NCBI RefSeq assembly: GCF_002938425.1
Contig: NZ_POQU01000001.1
Span: 58,208 to 122,207, forward strand
Origin: Blastococcus atacamensis
GTDB lineage: Bacteria > Actinomycetota > Actinomycetes > Mycobacteriales > Geodermatophilaceae
Reading direction: 5' to 3'
DNA length: 64,000 bases
Position numbers and translations under genes: made by a program. Positions within the stretch are counted from its first letter, which is position 1, and each line of letters starts with the position of its first letter. The notes beneath the pieces were generated by a model. It saw only the letters and a program-made list of their open reading frames with translations. It made no database searches and was not told the DNA's origin. Positions 44,448 to 54,243 of the stretch are shown here, one piece after another.

Positions 44448-45056
44448 TCAGAGGCCGCGCATCCGCAGGGCGGCCTGGGTCCGGTCGCGCACCTGCATCT
44501 TGGCGAGCACGTGCGAGACGTGGTTCTGCACCGTCTTCAGGCTGACGCCCAGCGTGCGGGCGATCTCGGGATTGCTCCGGCCGTGCGCGATGAGCGAGAG
44601 GACCTGGGCCTCCCGCTCCGTCAGGTCCTGGGCGGGGGCGCCGCGCCCGCCTCGCAGGACGCGTTGGGCCGCACCGGCGCCGATGACCGCCCCGCCGGCG
44701 GCCACCGAACGGATCGCCGCGAGGACCTCCTCCTGCGCGGCGCCCTTGAGCAGGTAGCCCCGCGCGCCGACCTGGAGCGCGGCCATGACGCTGTCGTCGT
44801 CGTCGACCATGGTCAGCACGAGGACGGCGGTTGCCGGTCGGGCGGCGACGATCCGCCGGGTCGCCTCCAGCCCCGGGGTGCCCGGCAGGTTGAGGTCCAT
44901 CAGGACGACGTCGGGAGCCAGGTCGCCGGCGCGCCGCACCGCCGTCTCCCCGTCGCCGGCGGAACCGACCACGTCGATCTCCGGCACGGTCGCGAGCAGG
45001 GCCTCCAGGCCGGCGCGGAAGAGAGGGTGGTCGTCGACCACCAGGACGGAGATCAC
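44448..45056 (-). CDS. NarL/FixJ-family response regulator
   Basis: 202 residues from GTG 45056 (GTGA overlap with the kinase stop). Receiver domain (1-120): VLVVDDHPLFRAGLEALL, phospho-acceptor Asp54 in VVLMDLNLPG, and Lys in YLLKGAAQEE. LuxR-type HTH (about 138-200): LTEREAQVLSLIAHGRSNPEIARTLGVSLKTVQNHVSHVLAKM. Cognate of the kinase encoded upstream. Targets unknown. Confidence 0.94.
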   Translation of the reverse strand: MISVLVVDDHPLFRAGLEALLATVPEIDVVGSAGDGETAVRRAGDLAPDVVLMDLNLPGTPGLEATRRIVAARPATAVLVLTMVDDDDSVMAALQVGARGYLLKGAAQEEVLAAIRSVAAGGAVIGAGAAQRVLRGGRGAPAQDLTEREAQVLSLIAHGRSNPEIARTLGVSLKTVQNHVSHVLAKMQVRDRTQAALRMRGL

Positions 45057-47032
45057 CGGGCGCTCACGTGCTGACCCACGCCGAACGGCAGCCAGGCGCG
45101 AACCGTGGTGCCGCGCCCCGGGGCCCCGAGGACCTCCAGCCGGCCGCCGAGCTGCTCCGCGCGCTCCCGCATGCTGTTCAACCCCACGCCGCCGTCGCGC
45201 GGACCGCGCGCTCCGGTCCCGTCGTCGACGACCTCGAGGACCAGTCCGCCCGCCGATCCGCGCACCCGCACGCAGGCATGGCCCGCACCGGAGTGCCGGA
45301 CGACGTTGGTCATCGCCTCCTGCGCCACCCGGTAGGCGGCCACCTCCGCGGCCGCCGGCAGATCCGGGACCTCCCGGACGTCGACCTCCACCAGCAGCGC
45401 GGTCCCGGCGGCGAGCCGGTCGGCCAGCTGGGCCAGGGCGCCCGCCAGACCGAGTTCGTCGAGGGCGGGCGGTCGCAGGCCCTGGACGATCCGCCGCACG
45501 TCCTGGACGGTGTCCTGGATCCCGGAGCGCAGCCGGAGGAGCTCCGCGTCGACGTCGACGCGGCCCAGCTGGTTGCGCAGGGCGTCGACATGCAGGGTCA
45601 GCGCCGCCAGCGCCGGGCCGAGCCCGTCGTGCAGGTCGCGGCGCAGCCGCTTGCGCTCCTCCTCGCGCGCCATGACCTGGTGCTCCTGGGCGGTGCGGAC
45701 GACGTCGAGCAGCGCAGCCGCGTGCACGACACCACCGAGCTGGCGGGCGACGTCGGCGAGCAGGTGGTGGTCGAGCGCGCGCAGTCGTCCACCGCTCCAG
45801 CGCAGGGTGCCCACCGGCGCCCCGTACGCGGTCAGGGGGACCTGCTCGAGCGTCGACGTCGGCTCCCCGGAGCTGGCCAGCACCCGGTCCAGGGAGTCGA
45901 GGATCTGCACGTGCCCGAGCCGCAGCCCGCCGGAGAGCTCGTCGGTCAGCGTCTGCAGGAGGCCGGAGACGTCGGTGGCGTCGGCCAGCCGGCGCCCCGT
46001 CGCGGCCAGCACCTCGGCCGGCTGTGACCACCGGCCGTAGGTCAGCCTGTTGGCCGCCTGCTGGAGGGCGTTGCGCAGCGGGGCGAAGGTCACCGCGACG
46101 ACGCCGGCCGCCACCCAGGGGAGCCAGGGCGCCTCGCGGCTGCGGGTCATGGCCCCGACGCCGCCGACGACGACGGCGTACAGCCCCGCGATCAGCAGCG
46201 ACAGCACCCCGTAGGTGAGCGAGCGGTTGACCACCAGCTGGATGTCGTAGAGCCGGTGCTGGGTGACCGCCACCGCGATCGCGAGGGGCACGGGCAGGGT
46301 GGCGACGGCGAACATCCAGGCGCTGGCGGCGTCGAGCAGGCCCACGGGAACGAGCAGGAGCGGACAGGCGAAGGCCAGGGCGAACCACGTCGTCTGCTGG
46401 CGGACGAGCTCGTCGTGGCTCCGCCAGCGCTGGACGAGCGTCGCCGTCGCCAGACCCAGGGTGACCGCCGCCGCGGCCAACCCCACCAGCGCCGCGACGT
46501 CGGGCACCACGGCCCAGGTGCGCGGCAAGCCGAACGGGTTGTCCAGGTCCGCGAGGCGCTCGTCGTTCGAGCCCGGCGCCAGCAGCGCCGCGGCGGTGAA
46601 GGCGGCCAGGGCCAGCGCGGCCGAGCCCCACGCCGCCCGGCGCAGCCGCGGCGTCCCGGCGGGCCGGCCGTCGGGGAAGAGCAGCGGCAGGAGGAGGACG
46701 AGGACGAGCCAGCCGGCCCCCCGGGCGGCATCGGCCAGCGGCGCGGCGACCCGCAGCGGCAGCTCGTCCTCTCCCGGGTTCCGGCTGGCGCAGACGTCGA
46801 GCACCGCGGATCCCACACCCCAGAGGACGACGCCGAGCAGGATGCACCGGCCGACCCCGTGACCGGGATGCCGCCAGGTGACGAGCAGTCCGACGCCGGC
46901 GTAGGCGCAGATGACCAGGCCCGCGGCCACCGCGGGAACCCGCTCGGCGGAGGTCGGCGCGACGACGACGGACGCGACGGCGCCGGCGACCCCGAGGAGT
47001 GCCGCCGACGCCGCGCCGATCCGGCCTGACAT
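45053..47032 (-). CDS. NarL-type sensor histidine kinase with multi-TM input region
   Basis: 659 residues from ATG 47032. The first 310 residues hold about nine TMs (GVAGAVASVVVAPTS to the FAPLRNALQQAANRLTYG link). A GAF-like segment follows, then HisKA_3 with EEERKRLRRDLHDGLGPALAALT (phospho-His in DLHDG) and a HATPase_c domain with AEVAAYRVAQEAMTNVVRHSGA and DGGVGLNSMRERAEQLGGRLEV. It phosphorylates the response regulator encoded next. The membrane region may sense a lipid-soluble or envelope signal. Confidence 0.93.
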   Translation of the reverse strand: MSGRIGAASAALLGVAGAVASVVVAPTSAERVPAVAAGLVICAYAGVGLLVTWRHPGHGVGRCILLGVVLWGVGSAVLDVCASRNPGEDELPLRVAAPLADAARGAGWLVLVLLLPLLFPDGRPAGTPRLRRAAWGSAALALAAFTAAALLAPGSNDERLADLDNPFGLPRTWAVVPDVAALVGLAAAAVTLGLATATLVQRWRSHDELVRQQTTWFALAFACPLLLVPVGLLDAASAWMFAVATLPVPLAIAVAVTQHRLYDIQLVVNRSLTYGVLSLLIAGLYAVVVGGVGAMTRSREAPWLPWVAAGVVAVTFAPLRNALQQAANRLTYGRWSQPAEVLAATGRRLADATDVSGLLQTLTDELSGGLRLGHVQILDSLDRVLASSGEPTSTLEQVPLTAYGAPVGTLRWSGGRLRALDHHLLADVARQLGGVVHAAALLDVVRTAQEHQVMAREEERKRLRRDLHDGLGPALAALTLHVDALRNQLGRVDVDAELLRLRSGIQDTVQDVRRIVQGLRPPALDELGLAGALAQLADRLAAGTALLVEVDVREVPDLPAAAEVAAYRVAQEAMTNVVRHSGAGHACVRVRGSAGGLVLEVVDDGTGARGPRDGGVGLNSMRERAEQLGGRLEVLGAPGRGTTVRAWLPFGVGQHVSAR

Positions 47033-47037
47033 GGCGG

Positions 47038-47736
47038 TCAGGATCGCGCATCCGCCGCGGGAATGGGGGCGTTCCGGATCAGGGCGATCGCGACGCCGAC
47101 CCACCACACGGTCCAGACCAGGGACGCGTATCCGTGCAGTTCCAGGGCGGCTCCGGCCACGCCGACCAGCAGCACGACGCCCACCGCGACTCCGCCGATG
47201 CCGGTCCACCGGGGGGAGAAGCGGTCGCTGAGGGCGGCCACGCCCAGAGCCGCGGCCTGGAGCGCCAGGACGAGCAGGCTGAGGAAGAAGGCGAAGTTGC
47301 GCACGTCGGCGACCATCCGCGCGGTCTCGAGGTCGACGCTGGAGTGACCGCCGTAGAGCGCGGCCGCACCGGCCGCCATCCCGGTGGAGAGCGTGATCGC
47401 GACGTAGGTGACCCCGGCGACGAGCGAGGTGCCGGCGGCCCACCGGCCGACGGGAGTGCGGGTGCCGACCGACCGGGCGAGGAAGACGAGTACCGGCAGG
47501 AGAAGCACGAAGGCCAGTGACTCGACGTACCCACCGGCCAGGCTGCGGGTGAGGCTGCCCTCGGCCAGGGCGTACCGGACCTCGTCGAGATCGTCGCCCA
47601 GGGCGGTGGTGCGTTCCTGGCTGAAGCCGGCGAAGAGCAGGACGACGTGCGCGAGGGCCAGTCCTCCGGCGACCCGCCACAGCGCGGGGGAGTGGGTGCC
47701 CGCTCGGGGCGGCGTCTGGGTCAGGGCCTGGGACAT
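47038..47736 (-). CDS. Six- to seven-TM membrane protein
   Basis: 232 residues from ATG 47736, with AGGAGG six bases upstream. TMs near 20-38, 70-90, 100-120, 145-165, 175-195 and 205-225; the loop GGHSSVDLETARMVADVRN precedes a TM. The gene ends six bases before the kinase start, so it is probably translated with the two-component pair and could be its signal partner or target. I recognise no named family. Confidence 0.7.
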   Translation of the reverse strand: MSQALTQTPPRAGTHSPALWRVAGGLALAHVVLLFAGFSQERTTALGDDLDEVRYALAEGSLTRSLAGGYVESLAFVLLLPVLVFLARSVGTRTPVGRWAAGTSLVAGVTYVAITLSTGMAAGAAALYGGHSSVDLETARMVADVRNFAFFLSLLVLALQAAALGVAALSDRFSPRWTGIGGVAVGVVLLVGVAGAALELHGYASLVWTVWWVGVAIALIRNAPIPAADARS

Positions 47737-47811
47737 CGGGTTCCTCCTGTCGGTGGTGGCTGCAGGAGGAGCGTCGGTGCGTGCCGGTCCCGGCACATCG
47801 GGCCGGTTCCC

Positions 47812-47842
47812 GGTCCGGTCGGGAAGAACTCCCGACCGGACC
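47812..47842 (-). terminator. Hairpin downstream of fbiC
   Basis: A 13-bp perfect stem (GGTCCGGTCGGGA with TCCCGACCGGACC) and a five-base loop, located 5 bp beyond the fbiC stop on the minus strand. Confidence 0.8.
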
Positions 47843-47847
47843 CGGGG

Positions 47848-50463
47848 TCAGGACGGCGTGATGGAGAGGGTGAGCCGGGCGCGGCCCTCGTCGGAGCGGG
47901 CGGTGGCCAGTCGCTCGGCCGACGGGGTCCCGTACTCGGTCGTGCGCTGGCGCGCGGGCCGGCCGATCGCGGCGGCCATCGCCTCCAGCTCGGCGATGGT
48001 CTTCAGCGAGCCGTTCTCGCTGCCGGCCATCCGGCTGATCGTCTCCTCCATCAGCGTGCCGCCGAGGTCGTTGGCCCCGCCCTGCAGCACCGCCTTGGTG
48101 CCGGCGTCGGCGAGCTTGACCCAGGAGGTCTGGATGTTGGGGATCCGGCCGTGCAGCAGCAGCCGGGCGACGGCGTGGATCGCCCGGTTCTCGCGCACCG
48201 TCGGTCCGGGCCGGGCGACGCCGGCCAGGTAGATCGGCGAGTTGTGGTGCACGAAGGGCAGCAGCACGAACTCGGTGAAGCCGCCGGTCCGGTCCTGCAG
48301 CGCGGCGAGGGTCCGCAGGTGGGCGACCCAGTGCGCCGGGGTGTCCACGTGGCCGTACATCATCGTCGACGTCGTCGGGATCCCGACCTCGTGCGCGGTG
48401 CCGATGATCTCCAGCCAGGTCGCCGTCGGCAGCTTGCCCTTGGTCAGCACCCAGCGGACGTCGTCGTCGAGGATCTCCGCGGCCGTGCCGGGGATCGAGT
48501 CGAGCCCGGCCTCCTTGAGCCCGGTGAGGAACTCGCGGAACGACAGGCCCGTGCGCGCGGCCCCGTTGACGATCTCCATCGGTGAGAACGCATGCAGGTG
48601 GATGCCGGGCTGCCGCGCCTTCACCTCCCGTGCCAGGTCGAAGTAGGCGGTGCCGGGCAGGTCGGGGTGGATCCCGCCCTGCATGCAGATCTCGGTGGCC
48701 CCGGCCGCCCACGCCTCGTCGACACGGTCGCCGACCTGGCTCATCGAGAGCGTGTACGCGTCCGCGTCGGTGCGCCGCTGCGCGAAGGCGCAGAACCGGC
48801 AGCCGGTGTAGCAGACGTTGGTGAAGTTGATGTTCCGGTTCACGACGTAGGTGACGTCGTCGCCGTTGACGTCGGCGCGCACGGCATCGGCGAGCGCGCA
48901 CAGGTTCTCCAGGTCGGTGTCGTCGGCGCCCAGCAGCGCCAGGTACTCGGCGTCGGTCAGCCCCGCCGGGTCCTGCTCGGCGTGCAGCAGCGCGGCCAGC
49001 ACCTCCGGGTCCCCGGCAGCCAGTGCGGTCGACGAGCCGTCCCGGGCGCTCTCGGTGCGGGAGCGCAGCTCGGCCCAGTCGCCGTAGACGGCGTCGAAGT
49101 CGCTGCGCCGGTCGCCGGTGCGCCCGACGGTGTCCACCTCGACGTGCAGGTCCACTCGGCCCGATCCGGACCCGAGCACCGTCCAGGCCTCGTCCGGCTC
49201 CTGCCACGGCAGGCCGACGGGGTTGCGCCCCTCGATGGCCAGCCCGTCCGGGCCGGCGAGCGCGTCGACGTGCGGGCGCACCCGGGGATCCAGCCACGGC
49301 TCGGGCTGCCGCACGTACGGGGGTTGGGCGGCCAGCCGCTCGCGCAGCTCGAACCCGGCCTCGGCGGAGAGCGCGGCCAGCTTGTCGATGTTCGGCCAGG
49401 GCCGCTCGGGGTTGACGTGATCGGGGGTCAACGGGGACACCCCACCCCAGTCGTCGACCCCAGCGCGCAGCAGCAGTCCCAGCTCGGTGGAGTCGCTCAG
49501 GTTCGGCGGCGCCTGCACCCGCGCCTTCGGACCGAGCAGCAGCCGGGTGACGGCGACGGCGGCGACGTACTCCTGGAGGTCCAGGTCGTCGTGCGCCTGC
49601 ATGGCGGTGCGCGGCTTGGCCCGGAAGTTCTGGACGATCGTCTCCTGCACGTGCCCGTGCCGCAGTGCCGAGGCCCGGATCTGCAGCACGGCGTCCACCC
49701 GCTCGGCGTAGTCCTCACCGATACCCAGCAGCACGCCGGTGGTGAACGGCACGGCGGAGCGCCCGGCGTCCTCCAGCACCCGCAGCCGGACGGCGGGCTC
49801 CTTGTCCGGCGAGCCGTAGTGCGGGCCGCCGGGCTCCGACCAGAGCCGGGTCGCCGTCGTCTCCAGCATCATCCCCATGGAGGCCGCGACCGGCTTGAGC
49901 CGCTGGATCTCCTCCCACGACAGCACGCCGGGGTTGAGGTGGGGGAGCAGGCCCGTCTCCTCCAGCACCCGGATCGCCATCGCGCGCAGGTAGCCCAGCG
50001 TGGAGTCGAAGCCGTGCGCCTCCAGCCACTCCGCCGCGACCGGCCAGCGCTCCTCGGGGCGGTCGCCGAGGGTGAACAGCGCCTCCTTGCACCCCATCGC
50101 CGCACCGGCCCGGGCGACCTCGAGCACCTCGTCGGGGGAGAGGTAGGGCGCCTTACCCTGGGCGCGCAGCTGCCCCGGCGTCGTCACGAAGGTGCAGTAG
50201 TGGCAGCGGTCACGGCACAGGTGGGTGAGCGGGATGAACACCTTGCGGCTGTAGGTCACCACGCCCGGGCGGCCGGCCGACGCCAGACCGGCGTCGCGGA
50301 CCCGGCCGGCGGCGGTGAGGAGCCGGTCCAGCGGCTGCCCCTCGTCCAGGCCGCGGACGTGCAGCAGGGTCTCGGCCTCCACGGCGTCGAGGGTCACGCC
50401 GCGTTCGGCGCGGACCAGGGCACGGCGGACGGCGGACTCGGTCGGTGCAGGCAGTGCGCTCAT
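47848..50463 (-). CDS. fbiC: FO synthase, CofG-CofH fusion
   Basis: 871 residues from ATG 50463. Two radical-SAM domains: the N-terminal CofG half with CRDRCHYC (Cys83, Cys87, Cys90) and the C-terminal CofH half with CYTGCRFC near residue 560. Other markers are [12 protein letters not shown] and [17 protein letters not shown]. The enzyme joins tyrosine and the ribityl-diaminouracil intermediate to make FO, the deazaflavin of F420, in the cytosol. The fused form is typical of actinobacteria. Its presence implies F420-dependent enzymes, of which the luciferase-like protein at 60259 may be one. Confidence 0.97.
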   Translation of the reverse strand: MSALPAPTESAVRRALVRAERGVTLDAVEAETLLHVRGLDEGQPLDRLLTAAGRVRDAGLASAGRPGVVTYSRKVFIPLTHLCRDRCHYCTFVTTPGQLRAQGKAPYLSPDEVLEVARAGAAMGCKEALFTLGDRPEERWPVAAEWLEAHGFDSTLGYLRAMAIRVLEETGLLPHLNPGVLSWEEIQRLKPVAASMGMMLETTATRLWSEPGGPHYGSPDKEPAVRLRVLEDAGRSAVPFTTGVLLGIGEDYAERVDAVLQIRASALRHGHVQETIVQNFRAKPRTAMQAHDDLDLQEYVAAVAVTRLLLGPKARVQAPPNLSDSTELGLLLRAGVDDWGGVSPLTPDHVNPERPWPNIDKLAALSAEAGFELRERLAAQPPYVRQPEPWLDPRVRPHVDALAGPDGLAIEGRNPVGLPWQEPDEAWTVLGSGSGRVDLHVEVDTVGRTGDRRSDFDAVYGDWAELRSRTESARDGSSTALAAGDPEVLAALLHAEQDPAGLTDAEYLALLGADDTDLENLCALADAVRADVNGDDVTYVVNRNINFTNVCYTGCRFCAFAQRRTDADAYTLSMSQVGDRVDEAWAAGATEICMQGGIHPDLPGTAYFDLAREVKARQPGIHLHAFSPMEIVNGAARTGLSFREFLTGLKEAGLDSIPGTAAEILDDDVRWVLTKGKLPTATWLEIIGTAHEVGIPTTSTMMYGHVDTPAHWVAHLRTLAALQDRTGGFTEFVLLPFVHHNSPIYLAGVARPGPTVRENRAIHAVARLLLHGRIPNIQTSWVKLADAGTKAVLQGGANDLGGTLMEETISRMAGSENGSLKTIAELEAMAAAIGRPARQRTTEYGTPSAERLATARSDEGRARLTLSITPS

Positions 50464-50538
50464 AGCAGCACCGACGCTAGCCCCGGTCGGGAACGCAGCG
50501 CCTTCCCACCCCGGTTTCCGCGCCCCCGCCGCGAGGCG

Positions 50539-50661
50539 TCAGGCGTCGTCGGCGCGGTCCTCGACGGCGCCGTGGCGCAGCAGGCTCACGATGGCCAGCC
50601 CGAGACCACCCCAGATCACCAGCATCGCGACCACCATCATCACGACCGCTTCCGTGCTCAT
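50539..50661 (-). CDS. MetS-like small subunit of Na+-dependent amino-acid symporter
   Basis: 40 residues (MSTEAVVMMVVAMLVIWGGL, then GLAIVSLLRHGAVEDRADDA), starting at ATG 50661 in a four-base ATGA overlap with the NSS gene. A single TM followed by a charged tail, the size and pattern of MetS, the small partner of MetP in corynebacterial methionine/alanine uptake. It is too short for usual gene finders, but the tight coupling makes it convincing. Confidence 0.88.
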   Translation of the reverse strand: MSTEAVVMMVVAMLVIWGGLGLAIVSLLRHGAVEDRADDA

Positions 50662-52286
50662 CGGGAGCCTCCCTCGTCGGACGCCGCCCCCGGGCGGGTG
50701 CCCGAGGTCGAGTCGGGGGTCGGATGCAGCGGCAGCGCCGGATCCGAGCCGGGTGGCGGACCGTCCAGGTGCGTCCCGGCACGCCACGGCATCCGCGCGA
50801 GCAGGAAGCCGATCAGCGGCAGCGCCACCACCACGGCCCAGCCGAAGACCACCAGGAGCCAGGTCGGGTAGTCCCCGTAGGGCGCGGAGAGGTCGTCCCG
50901 CAGCGCGAGGACCAGCACGACGGCCAGGCCCAGCGGGGCCACGATGCTCGTGAGCACCCGCCAGCCCGTGCCGACCCGGGGCCGGCCGTGCACGTTCAGG
51001 TGCTCGCCGAGCCGGGGCAGGACCCGGAGCACCCAGGCGACGACCAGCATGCTGACCAGCGCCACGACGAGGATGCCGTACTGGTTGACGAAGTGGTCGA
51101 CGACGTCGAGCACGTAGATGCCGCTCGTCGTGCTGAACAGGATCAGGCTCAGCACTGCGGTGGGAACGACGACGGCGAGGGTCGCGCTGAGCCGGCTCGT
51201 CTCGAACTTGTCGCGGACGGCGGAGATCACCACCTCGATCACGCTGATCAGCGAGGTGATGCCGGCGATGACCAGCGACCCGAAGAACAGGACGCCGAGG
51301 AGGGCGCCCGCCGGCGCCTCGCTGATGATCGTCGGAAAGGCGATGAAGGCCAGCCCGATGCCCCCGCTGGCGACCTGGCCGACCGCGACCCCGCCGGCCT
51401 GGGCCATGAAGCCGAGGGCGGCGAACACGCCGATCCCGGCGAGCAGCTCGAAGCCGGAGTTCGAGAAGCCGACGACGAGGCCGGACCCGACCATGTCCTC
51501 GCGACGGCCGACGTACGAGGCGTACGTGATCATGATGCCGAAGCCGATCGACAACGAGAAGAAGATCTGGCCGAACGCGGCGGCCCAGACCGAGGCCGAG
51601 GTGAGTGCCGACCAGTCGGGCGTGAACAGCGCGTCGAGGCCGCTCCCGGCACCAGGCAGTAGCAGCGCCTGCACGACGAGGACGACGAAGGCGAGCACCA
51701 GCACCGGGATGAAGATCAGCGAGGTCGCACCGATCCCGCGCTGGACGCCGAGGGCCATGATCACGAGGACGGCCAGCCAGACGATCGCGAGCGGTACGAG
51801 CACCCCGGGCACGACGTCGGCGGTGACCTCGACGTCCCCCGCCTGCAGGAACTCGCCGAAGAAGAACGCTTCGGGATCGGCACCCCAGGCCTGGTCGAGC
51901 GAGAAGAACGTGTAGCGCAGCGCCCAGGCGAGCACCGCGGCGTAGTAGACGGCGATGACGAAGCAGATGGCCGCCTGCCACCAGCCGAACCCCTCGGTGC
52001 CGCGGCGCAGCCGCGCGAAGGACAGCGGCGCCGAGCCCCGGTGACGGTGGCCGATCGCGTAGTCGAGCAGCAGGAACGGGATGCCCGCGGTGAGCAGCGC
52101 GACCAGGTAGGGCAGCACGAAGGCCCCGCCGCCGTTCTCGTACGCGACGTAGGGGAACCGCCAGATGTTGCCGAGACCGACGGCCGACCCGATCGCCGCC
52201 AGGATGAAGACGCGCCGGGAGCTGAACCCGCCGCGGCGGCGCTCCGCGTCCGCCTGCTCCGCGGCTCCCTCCGCCGTCGTGCTCAT
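50658..52286 (-). CDS. NSS-family Na+:amino-acid symporter (MetP-like)
   Basis: 542 residues from ATG 52286 (in-frame ATG 52310 is less likely). Start of the LeuT fold: FSSRRVFILAAIGSAVGLGNIWRFPYVAYENGGGAFVLPYL, which holds the Na+/substrate unwound TM1 region. Twelve TMs with a short tail. With the MetS-like partner, methionine and alanine are the best-guess substrates. The two genes form an operon. Confidence 0.92.
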   Translation of the reverse strand: MSTTAEGAAEQADAERRRGGFSSRRVFILAAIGSAVGLGNIWRFPYVAYENGGGAFVLPYLVALLTAGIPFLLLDYAIGHRHRGSAPLSFARLRRGTEGFGWWQAAICFVIAVYYAAVLAWALRYTFFSLDQAWGADPEAFFFGEFLQAGDVEVTADVVPGVLVPLAIVWLAVLVIMALGVQRGIGATSLIFIPVLVLAFVVLVVQALLLPGAGSGLDALFTPDWSALTSASVWAAAFGQIFFSLSIGFGIMITYASYVGRREDMVGSGLVVGFSNSGFELLAGIGVFAALGFMAQAGGVAVGQVASGGIGLAFIAFPTIISEAPAGALLGVLFFGSLVIAGITSLISVIEVVISAVRDKFETSRLSATLAVVVPTAVLSLILFSTTSGIYVLDVVDHFVNQYGILVVALVSMLVVAWVLRVLPRLGEHLNVHGRPRVGTGWRVLTSIVAPLGLAVVLVLALRDDLSAPYGDYPTWLLVVFGWAVVVALPLIGFLLARMPWRAGTHLDGPPPGSDPALPLHPTPDSTSGTRPGAASDEGGSR

Positions 52287-52398
52287 GCGATCCCCTCCGT
52301 CGTGGTGCACGGCCCTGCCCGCACATCGAGCACCGGTCGAGCGCGCTCGTGGGGAAGAGGATGTCAGGACCGTGCCCCACCTGGGGAGGGGTGGCGCC

Positions 52399-53247
52399 TC
52401 AGACGTCCCGGCGCTGGAAGGACAGCGCGGTCAACCCCCAGACGACGGCGATCCAGATCGCCGCCCAGGCCAGGTAGGCGGCGGTGAGCGGAGCATCGCT
52501 GAGGAAAGGGAAGCCGGCCTCGCCCTGACCCATCTGGGCGAGCGCGAACGGGTCCTGGAAGGCGTTCATCGCGCCGCGCCACAGGCCGTCGGTGGGCAGC
52601 ACCACCCGCGACACCGAGCCCACCCGCTCGACACCCTCGTTCCCCAGCGCTCCGCCGATCCCGCCGACGACGCCGGCCACCCAGGTCGCCCCGAAGAGGC
52701 CGACCGCGATGATCCCCGACGCCATGGGGGAGACGACGCTGGACAGCAGCAGGGCCAGGGTCAGCAGCACGACGGTCTCGGCCGCGAGCAGGAGGAGCCC
52801 GGTGGCCGGTTCCGGCGGCCAGTAACCGACCGCCCACCGCACCACGAGCAGCTGCGCCAGCCCGGCCAGGGCCACGTAGCCGCAGCCGAAGGTGAGCAGG
52901 CCCAGCCACTTGCCGAGCAGGACCGACGAGCGGCGGACCGGCCGGGCGAGGATCGCCAGGGCCTGCCCCGACTCCACCTCGCCGGACAGCGTCGGCCCGG
53001 CCAGGAACGCGGTGCCGATCGCGGCGATCAGGCTGAACCCGAACATGATCAGGTTCAGCAGCACCGAGGCGATCAGCCGGGCCTCGCCGCTGGTCATGGT
53101 GCCGAGGTCGGTGTCCAGGCCGATCAACTTGGAGAAGCCCCAGCCGCTGAGGACCAGCAGCACGAGCGTGAGCACCAGCAGGGCCCAGACGACGCGGCGC
53201 CGGAAGGCTTCCCGGAGTGTCAGGGCGGCGACGGTCAGCGCGATCAC
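52399..53247 (-). CDS. ABC-2-type transporter permease
   Basis: 282 residues from ATG 53247, overlapping the ATPase stop by four bases. It starts MIALTVAALTLREAFRRRVVWALLVLTLVLLVLSGW and has six TMs, including FLAGPTLSGEVESGQALAILARPVRRSSVLLGKWLG, the typical ABC-2 cytoplasmic loop. Partner of the upstream ATP-binding protein. Substrate unknown. Confidence 0.9.
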   Translation of the reverse strand: MIALTVAALTLREAFRRRVVWALLVLTLVLLVLSGWGFSKLIGLDTDLGTMTSGEARLIASVLLNLIMFGFSLIAAIGTAFLAGPTLSGEVESGQALAILARPVRRSSVLLGKWLGLLTFGCGYVALAGLAQLLVVRWAVGYWPPEPATGLLLLAAETVVLLTLALLLSSVVSPMASGIIAVGLFGATWVAGVVGGIGGALGNEGVERVGSVSRVVLPTDGLWRGAMNAFQDPFALAQMGQGEAGFPFLSDAPLTAAYLAWAAIWIAVVWGLTALSFQRRDV

Positions 53248-54224
53248 GGCTCGACTCCCGGCTTGTCCGGCTCCTCGTGGCTCGGTTCCTCATGCCTGAG
53301 CACGGCGAGCAGGCGCTCCTCGAGGCTGATCCGCACCGGCTCGACGGCGTGCACGCGGACGCCGAACCCGACCAGGTCGCGCACGAGGTCGGGCACGGTG
53401 ACGCCGTCGTCGTCGGAGGCGAGCTGGACGGTGAACCAGTCCCCGCTCCGGGACATCGCGCCGGCGGTCCGCAGGCGGGCCTCGGCCCGCTGGTCGGCGC
53501 CGGCCAGCCGCAGCCGGACCTCACGCTGGCCGAGCAGCTCGGCCAGCGTGCCGGATGCGGCGACCCGGCCCTGGTCGAGGATCACGACCCGGTCGCACAC
53601 CCGCTCCACCTCGCCGATCAGGTGGGAGTTGAGCAGGACGGCGACACCGCGGGACTTCAGCGACAGCACGATGTCGCGGACGTCGACCCGGCCCAGCGGG
53701 TCGAGCGCGCTGGTCGGTTCGTCGAGGACCACGAGCTCAGGGCGCGCGACGAGCGCGACGGCGAGGCCGAGGCGCTGCTGCATGCCCTTGGAGAACCCGC
53801 CCACCCGGTCACCGGAGCGCTCGGCGAGGCCGACGAGGGCCAGGCACTGGCGCCGCTCGACCCGCGGCACGTCGGCACCGGCCAGCTTCACGTGCAGGTC
53901 CAGGACCTCCGAGGCGGTCAGCCACGGCTGGTAGCGGAAGAGCTCGGGCAGGTACCCGACGGCGCTGCGCGACCGGGGGTCGCTCGACGGCCGGCCCAGC
54001 AGCAGCACCTCGCCCGCGTCGGGGCGCACCAGCCCGAGCAGCATCTTGATGACGCTGGTCTTGCCAGCGCCGTTGGGTCCGAGCAGGCCGACCACCTCGC
54101 CGCGGCCCACGGTGAAGGAGACGTCGTCCACCGCGGTCCGGCGTCCGTACCGCTTGCGCAGCCCGGAGCACCAGACCGCCGGGGACGGCGGCAGGTCCGC
54201 GAGCCCGACGGCGCCAGAGGTCAC
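53244..54224 (-). CDS. ABC transporter ATP-binding protein
   Basis: 326 residues from GTG 54224; GTG 54257 would add 11 residues and overlap the upstream gene by 14 bp. Walker A GPNGAGKTS, signature GFSKGMQQRLGLA, Walker B LVVLDEPTSALDPLGR and the switch His in LLNSHLIGE are all present. The C-terminal 90 residues are a typical exporter-type extension. Forms an exporter with the next gene. Possibly linked to the ECF/anti-sigma pair immediately upstream. Confidence 0.92.
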   Translation of the reverse strand: MTSGAVGLADLPPSPAVWCSGLRKRYGRRTAVDDVSFTVGRGEVVGLLGPNGAGKTSVIKMLLGLVRPDAGEVLLLGRPSSDPRSRSAVGYLPELFRYQPWLTASEVLDLHVKLAGADVPRVERRQCLALVGLAERSGDRVGGFSKGMQQRLGLAVALVARPELVVLDEPTSALDPLGRVDVRDIVLSLKSRGVAVLLNSHLIGEVERVCDRVVILDQGRVAASGTLAELLGQREVRLRLAGADQRAEARLRTAGAMSRSGDWFTVQLASDDDGVTVPDLVRDLVGFGVRVHAVEPVRISLEERLLAVLRHEEPSHEEPDKPGVEP

Positions 54225-54243
54225 GCCGCGGACGGTAGCGGCG

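Noticed and set aside
47848..49297. Apparent 1414-codon minus-strand frame running from inside fbiC through the kinase
   Set aside because: Only its last 659 codons (45053-47032) encode a kinase; the remainder is Arg/Pro-rich out-of-frame reading of fbiC and the membrane protein gene.
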